NCBI GenBank assembly: GCA_011192085.1
Contig: DUEQ01000468.1
Span: 1 to 5,088, forward strand
Length of the DNA stretch: 5,088 bases
Reading direction: 5' to 3'
From: Caldilineae bacterium
Lineage (GTDB): Bacteria; Chloroflexota; Anaerolineae; J102
Part shown: positions 1 to 5,076 of the stretch, piece by piece
How positions within the stretch are numbered: position 1 is the first letter of the stretch
How the letters are laid out: every line of letters starts with the position of its first letter
Notes under the pieces: model-generated
The model's input: only the letters and a program-made list of their open reading frames with translations
Told to the model about the DNA's origin: nothing
Database searches by the model: none
Position numbers and translations under genes: made by a program

Positions 1-27
1 CCATCAGCAACCATCCCACAGTTTCAG

Positions 28-34
28 AAAGGAG
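28..34 (+). promoter_or_regulatory. Ribosome binding site of the OsmC-family gene
   Basis: AAAGGAG lies 10 bases before the ATG at 45. It is a good Shine-Dalgarno match and supports that start. The promoter of the gene must lie further upstream, because only 44 bases precede the gene in this window and no clear -10/-35 pair is visible in them. Confidence 0.75.
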
Positions 35-44
35 CTATCGACTT

Positions 45-473
45 ATGACGAAGAAAGTGACCCTGCGTTGGACAAAGGATCGCGAGTTCATTGCTTATGA
101 CAACGACGAAGGCGGCGCAGTGGGCGTTACCGGCCCGAATCCGTCCGGCAAATCCATGGGCGCAAGCCACTTGCTGCTGGCCGCGTTAGGCGGCTGCATG
201 GGCACGACCATCATCGCCGTGATGCACAAGAAGCGCCTGAACATCGAATCCTTCGAAATCGAGGTCACCGGCGAGCACATCGACAAATGGCCCATGACCT
301 TCACCCACTATCACCTCCTCTACCGCATTAAGGGCGAAGGGGTGAACGACAAAATCATGGAAACGGCCATCTACCTGGCCCACGAACGTTACTGCACCGT
401 TTCCAGCTCAACGTCGGGCGAGAAAAGCTACGAGTATGAGATCCTGCCCGCGGAAGCGCCTGCGCCCGCCTAA
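45..473 (+). CDS. OsmC/Ohr-family thiol peroxidase-like protein (YhfA-like branch)
   Basis: A predicted cytoplasmic protein of 142 residues, the usual length for this family. OsmC and Ohr proteins reduce organic or inorganic hydroperoxides with a pair of cysteines. Both are present: Cys51 in LLAALGGCMG, at the start of the long central helix, and Cys117 in HERYCTVSSS. The first half (residues 1-45) gives the expected beta-rich segment, including the GPNPSGKSMGASH stretch that corresponds to the family's GPSPMELL region. The ERYCTVSSS form of the second motif, and the absence of an obvious Ohr-type Arg/Glu arrangement, point to the YhfA-like OsmC branch, whose substrate is poorly known. I therefore give no gene symbol. 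The start at 45 is supported by AAAGGAG ten bases upstream. The C-terminus ends in a short Ala/Pro tail (residues 136-142) that is probably disordered. The gene lies upstream of and codirectional with patB, 184 bases away. Confidence 0.9.
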   Translation: MTKKVTLRWTKDREFIAYDNDEGGAVGVTGPNPSGKSMGASHLLLAALGGCMGTTIIAVMHKKRLNIESFEIEVTGEHIDKWPMTFTHYHLLYRIKGEGVNDKIMETAIYLAHERYCTVSSSTSGEKSYEYEILPAEAPAPA

Positions 474-520
474 GCCTAGATCCTGTGATGCACTTCGGCC
501 TCATATCAGCGTGACCATCC

Positions 521-530
521 CCGATATCGG
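521..530. repeat. Perfect 10-base palindrome in the osmC-family/patB gap
   Basis: CCGATATCGG is a perfect 10-base palindrome in the 184-base intergenic gap, about 90 bases upstream of the predicted patB -10 element. It could be a half-site or operator for a dimeric regulator. It is short enough to occur by chance and is not repeated in the gap. The rest of the gap (474-616) shows no ORF with coding character, no U-tailed terminator and no tRNA. Confidence 0.2.
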
Positions 531-616
531 CATTCCTGAACTCGCGCGCCCGCAGACGGTCATCTGGGCCTGTACCTTTCCCCACCACGACACGTCCACC
601 GACGGAGGGCCAGGGC

Positions 617-625
617 TGATATAAT
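617..625 (+). promoter_or_regulatory. Predicted extended -10 promoter of patB
   Basis: TGATATAAT is a perfect extended -10 (TGn followed by TATAAT at 620-625) in otherwise GC-rich DNA. No good -35 hexamer lies 16-18 bases upstream (the sequence around 597-602 is CACCGA), which fits extended -10 promoters, since they depend little on a -35. Transcription would begin near 631-633, leaving a leader of about 25 bases before the ATG at 658, just enough for the ribosome binding site. This assumes a housekeeping sigma factor of the usual specificity. Confidence 0.6.
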
Positions 626-646
626 GCGGGGCATCCTCATCCCCCC

Positions 647-651
647 TGGAG
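647..651 (+). promoter_or_regulatory. Ribosome binding site of patB
   Basis: TGGAG lies six bases before the ATG at 658, a moderate Shine-Dalgarno match at good spacing. It supports this start, which also gives the full family N-terminus. Confidence 0.6.
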
Positions 652-657
652 TCTCCC

Positions 658-1815
658 ATGCCCGAATTTGATTTCGACGCCCCCATTGACCGCCGCCACT
701 CCGATAGCGTCAAGTGGGACTATCCCAACGACATCTTGCCCATGTGGGTGGCGGACACCGATTTCATGGCCCCGCCCGCGGTGATCGAGGCGCTGCATCG
801 CCGGGTGAATCACGGCGTGTTTGGCTATCACCGCGAGAGCCCCACTTTACGTCAAACCGTGGTGCAATGGGTGGCCGAACGTTACGGCTGGGATATCGAG
901 CCCGAGTGGCTCATCTTCCCGCCAGACGTCATGGTGGGGATGAATTGGGCCGCGCAGATGGTGGCCCGCCCCGGCGATGGCGTCTTATTGCAATCCCCCG
1001 TCTATCGCCCCTTCTTCCGATTGGTGCGCTATGGCGGTTTCACCTTGCAGGATGCGCCGCTGGCGGAGGATGCGAGCGGGCGGTGGCGCATGGAATTGGC
1101 CGCGTTGGAGCGGGCGGCCGACGACCGCACCCGTGTCTTCCTCCTGTGCAATCCACAAAACCCCACCGGGCGAGTCTTCACCCGCGCCGAGCTGGAATCC
1201 CTGGCTCAGTTCTGTTTCGAACGGGACATCCTCATTCTGGCCGACGAGATCCACGCCGACCTGATCTACGCGGAATCGCATCACATCCCCATCGCCTCGC
1301 TGGGTCCTGATATCGCGGCCCGCACCATCACCTTCATTGCGCCCAGCAAGACGTTTAACATTGCGGGGCTCAAGTCCGCGGTGGGGATCATTCCCAATCC
1401 GGAACTGCGGGAGCGCATGGAAGCGTCGGCTCGCGGCCTTATCCCCGTGATCAATGTGTTGGGCATGACGGCCATGGAGGCCGCGTATCGGGAAGGGGGT
1501 CCTTGGCTGGACGCGATGCTGGCGTATCTCCAGAAAAACCGGGACCATCTTCTGGGAGTCATCGACGCAGGGAGGTTGCCCGGCGTGCGCATGGCCCGGC
1601 CCGATGGCACCTTCCTGGCATGGCTCGATTTCCGCAACACCCCTTGGGCGGACGCGCCCGCCCGTCATATCCTCGAAAAGGCTCGGGTTCTGCTGAATGA
1701 GGGCGATTGGTTTGGCGATAGGGGCCGGGGGTTCGTCCGACTCAACTTTGGCTGTCCTCGCGCCACGCTGGATGAGGGGATCGAGCGCATCGCCCGGGCA
1801 TTGCGTCGAGCATAA
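658..1815 (+). CDS. patB: PatB/MalY-type PLP-dependent C-S lyase (cystathionine beta-lyase-like aminotransferase fold)
   Basis: A 385-residue fold-type I PLP enzyme of the usual PatB/MalY length. Family members cleave the C-S bond of cystathionine or cysteine conjugates to give a thiol (homocysteine), pyruvate and ammonia, in the cytoplasm. The N-terminus FDFDAPIDRRHSDSVKWD followed by LPMWVADTDFMAPP (residues 28-40) is the diagnostic start of this subfamily, and GVFGYH (53-58) follows. Visible PLP-site residues are Asn168 in NPQNPTGR, Asp196 in ADEIHAD, Tyr204 in DLIY, the Schiff-base lysine Lys231 in APSKTFNIAGLKS, and the carboxylate-binding arginine Arg361 in FVRLNFGCPR. Nothing essential is missing. 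The gene has its own predicted promoter and a short leader, and it faces the minus-strand gene ending at 2008. The true substrate cannot be told from sequence: methionine biosynthesis, cysteine breakdown or a detoxifying lyase role are all possible. Some relatives are annotated simply as aminotransferases. Family assignment is very sure, exact function moderately so. Confidence 0.93.
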   Translation: MPEFDFDAPIDRRHSDSVKWDYPNDILPMWVADTDFMAPPAVIEALHRRVNHGVFGYHRESPTLRQTVVQWVAERYGWDIEPEWLIFPPDVMVGMNWAAQMVARPGDGVLLQSPVYRPFFRLVRYGGFTLQDAPLAEDASGRWRMELAALERAADDRTRVFLLCNPQNPTGRVFTRAELESLAQFCFERDILILADEIHADLIYAESHHIPIASLGPDIAARTITFIAPSKTFNIAGLKSAVGIIPNPELRERMEASARGLIPVINVLGMTAMEAAYREGGPWLDAMLAYLQKNRDHLLGVIDAGRLPGVRMARPDGTFLAWLDFRNTPWADAPARHILEKARVLLNEGDWFGDRGRGFVRLNFGCPRATLDEGIERIARALRRA

Positions 1816-1820
1816 TCTCA

Positions 1821-1844
1821 CGCGAAGACGCAGAGGCGCAAAGC
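1821..1844. repeat. Short tandem octamer array
   Basis: Three consecutive 8-base units, CGCGAAGA, CGCAGAGG and CGCAAAGC, fit the consensus CGCRRARR. The array begins six bases after the patB stop codon. Degenerate 7-8 base tandem arrays of this CGCAGAGG/CGCAAAG flavour are, from memory, frequent between genes in Chloroflexota and some other phyla. Function unknown. Confidence 0.65.
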
Positions 1845-1863
1845 TGATTGACTGACCAAGGTC

Positions 1864-1899
1864 GCCCTGCTCGCTGGCCCGCCGATTGAAATCAGGGCT
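1864..1899. repeat. Possible dispersed intergenic repeat with inverted-repeat core
   Basis: GCCCTG (1864-1869) and CAGGGC (1893-1898) form a perfect 6-bp inverted repeat around a 23-base centre containing GCCGATTGAAAT. A competing pairing, GGCCC (1876-1880) with GGGCC (1902-1906), is also possible. The GCCGATTGAAATC stretch resembles dispersed non-coding elements I recall from related genomes. Only one copy is in the window, so the dispersed nature is not shown here. Confidence 0.3.
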
Positions 1900-1921
1900 G
1901 AGGGCCGTCCTCCTCCTTGCA

Positions 1922-1953
1922 TCCTTCCCCGCTCTGCGACAGGCGGGGGAGGA
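1922..1953. terminator. Strong hairpin between convergent genes, possible bidirectional terminator
   Basis: TCCTTCCCCGC (1922-1932) pairs with GCGGGGGAGGA (1943-1953) over 11 bp with a single G-U wobble. The 10-base loop can itself close three more pairs (CTG with CAG). It sits between the convergent patB (ends 1815) and the minus-strand gene ending at 2008, where a shared terminator is expected. Neither strand has a U-tract after the stem, so it is not a textbook intrinsic terminator. It may instead pause polymerase or protect 3' ends. Confidence 0.4.
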
Positions 1954-2007
1954 AACATGGAAAGTTTGATGACCTGGGCTGCGGGTCGAGCTGCGTCGAC
2001 GGACGCT

Positions 2008-2574
2008 TTATCCTTGCGTTTCGGTGCGGAGGGTGCGGAGGAGTTCCCGGCGTTGAGCCAGATGATGTTCCGCCTCCTCGCTGGAGCCCTCGAATTCCTC
2101 GGCCAGGAAGCGCTCGGCCTCGTCTGCGTCCAGTTCAGCCCGGTATTGCTCGAAAACCCGTCGGGCGGCGATGTCGCTGCGGGCCTGAACGAAGGCAATG
2201 ACGGCCTGGGCCAGGGGCGTCTGGCGTTGATAGGCTTTCATAGCCCGGATCTCCGTCAACGCGTCCAGGCGCTGGCGCAACGCCTCCGCAGTATCGTAAT
2301 CCCCCACGTCCAGGGCTTTGTTGATGGCTTTTTTCACGGCTTTGATGAAATCATCGCCCAGGATCAGGGGGACTTCCTTGGTCAGGGCCAGGAGGGCCTC
2401 CCGGTCCTTGGCCTGGGCGAAGGCGTGCACGGCCTCAGTGAACAGCCAGCGGTGGTAATCGTCGAAGAGTTGAGGGTCGGCTTCCAGCGCGGCGTAGAGG
2501 GTGGGTTCATCCTTCACGCCCGCGGCGATCAGGCGATTTTTCAGGTGATCAGGCAAAGGAGCTAATTGTGGCAT
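2008..2574 (-). CDS. Helical two-repeat protein resembling the repeats of CHAT-domain proteins, function unknown
   Basis: A 188-residue acidic, predicted all-helical cytoplasmic protein with no signal peptide, membrane segment or cysteine. After a short N-terminal helical part (8-45), two degenerate repeats are visible: residues 46-110 (TEAVHAFAQAKDREALLALT...AEALRQRLDALTEIR) and 122-183 (AQAVIAFVQARSDIAARRVF...AEHHLAQRRELLRTLR). Both share the pattern AVxAFxQA+, a central acidic (G/A)D segment and a final AExxLxQRxxLLxxxR. In Chloroflexota and cyanobacteria such ~65-residue repeats, as I recall them, occur in tandem upstream of CHAT protease or NTPase domains. Here no effector domain is attached. 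The ATG at 2574 has no clear Shine-Dalgarno sequence, so it may be leaderless, translated from a message shared with the herA-like gene 66 bases upstream, or mis-started. The last residues, LRTLRT, come from a 9-base tandem duplication. The minus strand is preferred over the overlapping plus-strand ORF because the internal protein repeat and amphipathic pattern are on this strand. The resemblance is from memory and no function is claimed. Confidence 0.7.
   Translation of the reverse strand: MPQLAPLPDHLKNRLIAAGVKDEPTLYAALEADPQLFDDYHRWLFTEAVHAFAQAKDREALLALTKEVPLILGDDFIKAVKKAINKALDVGDYDTAEALRQRLDALTEIRAMKAYQRQTPLAQAVIAFVQARSDIAARRVFEQYRAELDADEAERFLAEEFEGSSEEAEHHLAQRRELLRTLRTETQG
2023..2040. repeat. 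9-base perfect tandem duplication at the 3' end of the repeat-protein gene
   Basis: GGTGCGGAG occurs twice head to tail (2023-2031 and 2032-2040). On the minus strand it encodes LRT-LRT near the C-terminus of the 188-residue protein. The unit preserves frame. Together with the adjacent CCTTGCGTTT it resembles the intergenic short tandem repeats elsewhere in the window. Confidence 0.6.
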
Positions 2575-2612
2575 GATTTGGGCATGGGGAATTGGGAGTG
2601 TGTGGGAGAGAG

Positions 2613-2643
2613 GGCGATAGGCGAATGGGCGACCAGGCGACTA
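2613..2643. repeat. Degenerate GGCGANN array overlapping the herA stop codon
   Basis: Four units beginning GGCGA start at 2613, 2620, 2628 and 2636, with spacings of 7, 8 and 8 bases. The last runs into the TAG stop codon of the herA-like gene (2641-2643 on the plus strand reads CTA). Just to the left, 2581-2612 is a purine-rich stretch with GGGGAATTGGGAG and GTGTGTGGGAGAGAGGG. Together these fill the 66-base gap between the herA-like gene and the 188-residue gene, and no ribosome binding site for the latter is seen there. Confidence 0.5.
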
Positions 2644-4395
2644 TTCCAACTGCTTTTTGCGGCCGCCGCCCAGCATGCGACGACTTTCCGCCGCGCGATG
2701 ACGCAGCGCCTCGCCCTCGACATAGCCCATCTGACGATAGAAGTCAAGGTCGTAGCGGCGCACCTGCACCACCACGGGCATGGGCGCCGCATGGCCGAGG
2801 ATGAGGGCCTGTTCCTTGCTATCCAGCCGGGCCAGCACCTGCCGCAATTCCTGGCCTCCGCTCACGCCCATGAACACCGCCCGAATGTCCTCCTCGTTGT
2901 CCAGGGCCAGGGTGACGCGGGTGCCGATCTGAGACATGACCTCATCGTCGATGCCACTGGGCCGTTGGTCCACGATGAACAGGGTGACGTTGTATTTACG
3001 CAGCTCGCGGGCAATGGTGCCGAAGATGGTCTTGGAGGCGATGCCCGGTTCCAGGAATTTGTGCGCCTCTTCGATGGTGATGACCAGGGGGCGGGGCTTC
3101 TGGCTTTCGTCACCAAAGGCTTTTTCCGTGGCTTTCACATAGCGATCGTGGATGCGGCGGGTGAGAAAGTTGGCCACCAGCAGGTAGGCCTGGAGGTCGT
3201 TGCCATAGCGTCCGAACTCCAGCACGACGTTGCGTCCGGCCTGGAGGTATTCGAGGATGCGGGCGATGGAGTCATCCGCGGGGTTCTCGACGATGAACCC
3301 GAAACGGCGAAAGCGCTCCAGGCGGCGGCGCAGCGCGGCCAAGGCGCCCTGATGCTGTCCCATTTCCTCGGCAAAGGCCTTCATGGCATTGATTTTCTTA
3401 CCCGAATCCTCGTCATAGCCGCCGTAATGTTTCTCCAACCAGTCATCGTCCAGAAAGTGTTGCAACCAGGCGCGGCCCAGGCGTCGGTGGATGGCGTGCA
3501 TGGCGCCGATCTGCGCCTCGGACAATCCCATGACCCCGGCCAGCATCTCTACATCCTCAGGTTCGATATGCTCAAAGCCGATCTGAATGGCGGCGTCGGG
3601 ATTGGAGCCGCGACGGCGGCTGCTTTCGTCGTCCAGGGTGAAGATGGCCACCCGACCCGGGAAGATTTGCTTCAGACCTTTGACTTTGCTGGTGTGCTCG
3701 GCCGTGCCCTCCCAACCATATTCGTTGTGCATGTCGAAGATGAGGTTCACGGCCACATCGTTCTTGATGACGCCTGCCAGGAGCAGACGGCTGAGGAAGG
3801 TCTTACCCGTGCCCGATTTGCCGAACACCGCAGAGGATCGCTCTACGAAGCGGTCGAGGTTGATGGTGATGGGGACGTCCATGTCCAGGGGGCGGCCCAC
3901 AGTGAAATAGCGGACATCCCGACCTTCCGCGTCCTTCCCCGCGCCTTCTTCACCGAAGACGTAGGCCACTTCTTCGGGCGTGGCGATGGTGACGGGCGCG
4001 TAGTGGCCGGGGATGGTTTTGACGGGTTGGGGGGTGTAGGCGCCGGGACCGTCCTCGTCCAAGATGAGCATAGGCGCGACGTGTATTTTGCCGAAGATGG
4101 ACGCGCCGAGATGGACCTGACGTAGGAAGGGGTTGCTGAGGTCGGGCGGGGATTTCTCGAATGCGATGTTGGCCGCGTCCAAGGCGATGTCAGTGATCAT
4201 GCCGAAGAAGATGCGTCCGCCCGCGTGGATGGTGACGTAGCGGCCCACGGCCAGGCTCTCCAGGGCCTGATCCCGGTCGAGGAGGACGTCCAGGCCTTTG
4301 CTCAAGGACCCGGCTACGACTTGGCCCAGACGACGACTGACATCAGCTTCAGGCTGGATGGGTTCGGCGATGTCGCGCAAGAAGTCATCGCTCAT
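2641..4395 (-). CDS. herA: HerA-type hexameric DNA-translocating ATPase (HAS-barrel plus FtsK/HerA ATPase)
   Basis: A 584-residue cytoplasmic ATPase. HerA proteins form hexamers that pump double-stranded DNA, classically feeding the NurA nuclease during end resection, and relatives power several anti-phage complexes. Residues about 20-115 match the HAS-barrel (LGQVVAGSLSKGLDVLLD, then VGRYVTI...FFGMITDI). Walker A is GKSGTGKT (192-199, Lys198). The HerA signature FDMHNEYG follows (220-227), then a helical insertion rich in Arg/Lys (about 275-385), Walker B PLVITIEEAHKFL (437-448, Glu442 and Glu443), and the DQRPSGIDDEVMSQIGTRV block (476-494), whose Gln477, Arg478 and Arg493 are the likely sensor and arginine-finger region. 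The C-terminus (545-584) is basic and ends in GGGRKKQLE. A longer reading frame reaches 4527, but the ATG at 4395 is chosen because GGAGGTGA lies just before it, it overlaps the previous stop as ATGA, and family homology begins right after it. No residue expected for ATP hydrolysis is missing. Family assignment is very sure, the biological process less so. Confidence 0.93.
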   Translation of the reverse strand: MSDDFLRDIAEPIQPEADVSRRLGQVVAGSLSKGLDVLLDRDQALESLAVGRYVTIHAGGRIFFGMITDIALDAANIAFEKSPPDLSNPFLRQVHLGASIFGKIHVAPMLILDEDGPGAYTPQPVKTIPGHYAPVTIATPEEVAYVFGEEGAGKDAEGRDVRYFTVGRPLDMDVPITINLDRFVERSSAVFGKSGTGKTFLSRLLLAGVIKNDVAVNLIFDMHNEYGWEGTAEHTSKVKGLKQIFPGRVAIFTLDDESSRRRGSNPDAAIQIGFEHIEPEDVEMLAGVMGLSEAQIGAMHAIHRRLGRAWLQHFLDDDWLEKHYGGYDEDSGKKINAMKAFAEEMGQHQGALAALRRRLERFRRFGFIVENPADDSIARILEYLQAGRNVVLEFGRYGNDLQAYLLVANFLTRRIHDRYVKATEKAFGDESQKPRPLVITIEEAHKFLEPGIASKTIFGTIARELRKYNVTLFIVDQRPSGIDDEVMSQIGTRVTLALDNEEDIRAVFMGVSGGQELRQVLARLDSKEQALILGHAAPMPVVVQVRRYDLDFYRQMGYVEGEALRHRAAESRRMLGGGRKKQLE

Positions 4396-4985
4396 GGGGT
4401 CACCTCCACTGCCGCGGCCAGCCGTCGCAAGATAGCGTCCAGTCGAGAAGGATCGTTGCTGAGCAGACGCACCAATTCCCGCCCCGCCCGGGTGAGATAG
4501 TCCCTTGCCCGGCCGGGGAGCTGACACCCGGCCGCGTGGAGAAGACTGGCGACCAGGAGTTCATCGCTGGGACAGTCGCCGCAGGTGAGGATGAGGCGGA
4601 AGCATGCGAAGTCGGCCAGAACCTCGCGGATTTCCTCGCAGTTGCAGGGGAGAATCGGTTGCAGGGCCGCGGGCGGCTGCGGAGGAATGCCGTGAATGAG
4701 GAGGTCAGCCTGGCGGTAGGCGATGGTGAGCGCGGTGATCTCCACGGGAGCCTGGCGGCGCTGGCGCATGTCCTCCACCTTCTCGGCCGACATGGCGTCC
4801 GATGCAGCCACGATCTGGCGCACGAAGGGGTCGTCCGCGATGGCGATCTCGTAGATCAGACCGTAGAGGGTGAGCCTGCCCCGTTCCGCCTTGACCAGAT
4901 GCCCGAATGCGGGCATGTCGACGGCGCGGGCAGTGCGGCCAAAGGTGAAGGTGGTCGTGTTGCTACGAAGGACGCGTCCTAGCAT
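4392..4985 (-). CDS. HerA-associated protein with HAS-barrel-like N-terminus and cysteine-rich C-terminal half
   Basis: A 197-residue predicted cytoplasmic protein. Residues 1-95 look like a HAS-barrel: LGRVLRSNTTTFTF, FGHLVKAERGRLTLYGLIYEI and AIADDPFVRQ follow the strand pattern of the domain that opens HerA itself. A proline hinge, GIPPQPPAALQPI (99-111), leads to a helical half with EEIREVLADF, DELLVASLLHAA and AGRELVRLLSNDPSRLDAILRRL (167-189). I recall the same order, including PPxPP and the AGRxLxxLLxxDxxRLxxIL ending, in cyanobacterial proteins of unknown function encoded beside a HerA-like ATPase. Unusual here are six cysteines within 41 residues (114, 116, 128, 135, 138, 154), including CNC and CGDC, which could bind a metal. 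The gene overlaps the herA-like gene as ATGA, so the products are probably made in fixed ratio and bind each other. The start at 4985 has only a weak TGGA nearby. The nuclease motifs of NurA are not apparent. The gene is clearly real; its function is unknown. Confidence 0.8.
   Translation of the reverse strand: MLGRVLRSNTTTFTFGRTARAVDMPAFGHLVKAERGRLTLYGLIYEIAIADDPFVRQIVAASDAMSAEKVEDMRQRRQAPVEITALTIAYRQADLLIHGIPPQPPAALQPILPCNCEEIREVLADFACFRLILTCGDCPSDELLVASLLHAAGCQLPGRARDYLTRAGRELVRLLSNDPSRLDAILRRLAAAVEVTP
4400..4407 (-). promoter_or_regulatory. Ribosome binding site deciding the herA start
   Basis: On the minus strand GGAGGTGA ends four bases before the ATG at 4395 (its GGAGG core is seven bases away). 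It is the strongest Shine-Dalgarno sequence in the window and lies inside the end of the upstream gene. It rules out the start at 4527, which would overlap the upstream gene by over 130 bases. Confidence 0.85.
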
Positions 4986-4990
4986 GGGGG

Positions 4991-5032
4991 TTCCAGGATT
5001 CAGTAATCAGTTTCCAGTAATCAGTAAGCAGA
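4991..5032. repeat. Heptamer tandem array upstream of the HAS-barrel gene
   Basis: Six consecutive 7-base units, TTCCAGG, ATTCAGT, AATCAGT, TTCCAGT, AATCAGT and AAGCAGA, share the consensus WWYCAGT. AATCAGT occurs exactly twice, 14 bases apart. The array begins five bases before the start codon of the minus-strand gene at 4985, so it fills the place where the ribosome binding site and promoter are expected. Such heptamers are the STRR type first described in cyanobacteria, and I recall similar ones in Chloroflexota. Confidence 0.75.
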
Positions 5033-5076
5033 CTTCATGGGCGGTTCGCCGTCGATGCCGATGAAAATTCCGTTTG

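Noticed and set aside
985..1821. A 278-residue open frame on the minus strand across patB
   Set aside because: Antisense shadow of a clear PLP enzyme. It has no recognisable motif of its own.
2527..2556. Direct repeat GATCAGGC occurring twice about 20 bases apart
   Set aside because: It lies inside coding sequence near the start of the 188-residue gene, is short, and fits codon constraint plus chance.
1957..2565. A 202-residue open frame on the plus strand over the 188-residue gene
   Set aside because: It is nearly a mirror of the minus-strand gene. Its translation shows antisense-type composition (GQGQEGLPVLGLGEGVHG), while the internal protein repeat appears only on the minus strand.
2566..4125. 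A 519-residue open frame on the plus strand, longer than most real genes here
   Set aside because: It is antisense to the herA-like gene, whose Walker A, Walker B and other motifs are unmistakable. Its translation has no recognisable domain and the Gly/Asp/His/Val-rich look of a shadow frame in GC-rich DNA.
4396..4527. 44-residue N-terminal extension of the herA-like protein
   Set aside because: The extension (APRPGKGLSHPGGAG...) is not homologous to HerA and overlaps the coupled upstream gene. The ATG at 4395 has a strong ribosome binding site and an ATGA junction.
4536..4982. A 148-residue open frame on the plus strand
   Set aside because: Antisense to the HAS-barrel gene, with shadow-type composition and no domain.
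2641..4985. Reading the HerA pair as a known anti-phage system such as HerA with SIR2 or HerA with DUF4297
   Set aside because: No SIR2, DUF4297 or other nuclease motif is visible in either neighbour, and no defence genes flank the pair in this window.
4991..5032. Heptamer array considered as a CRISPR array
   Set aside because: Units are only seven bases with no spacers between them, and no cas genes are present.
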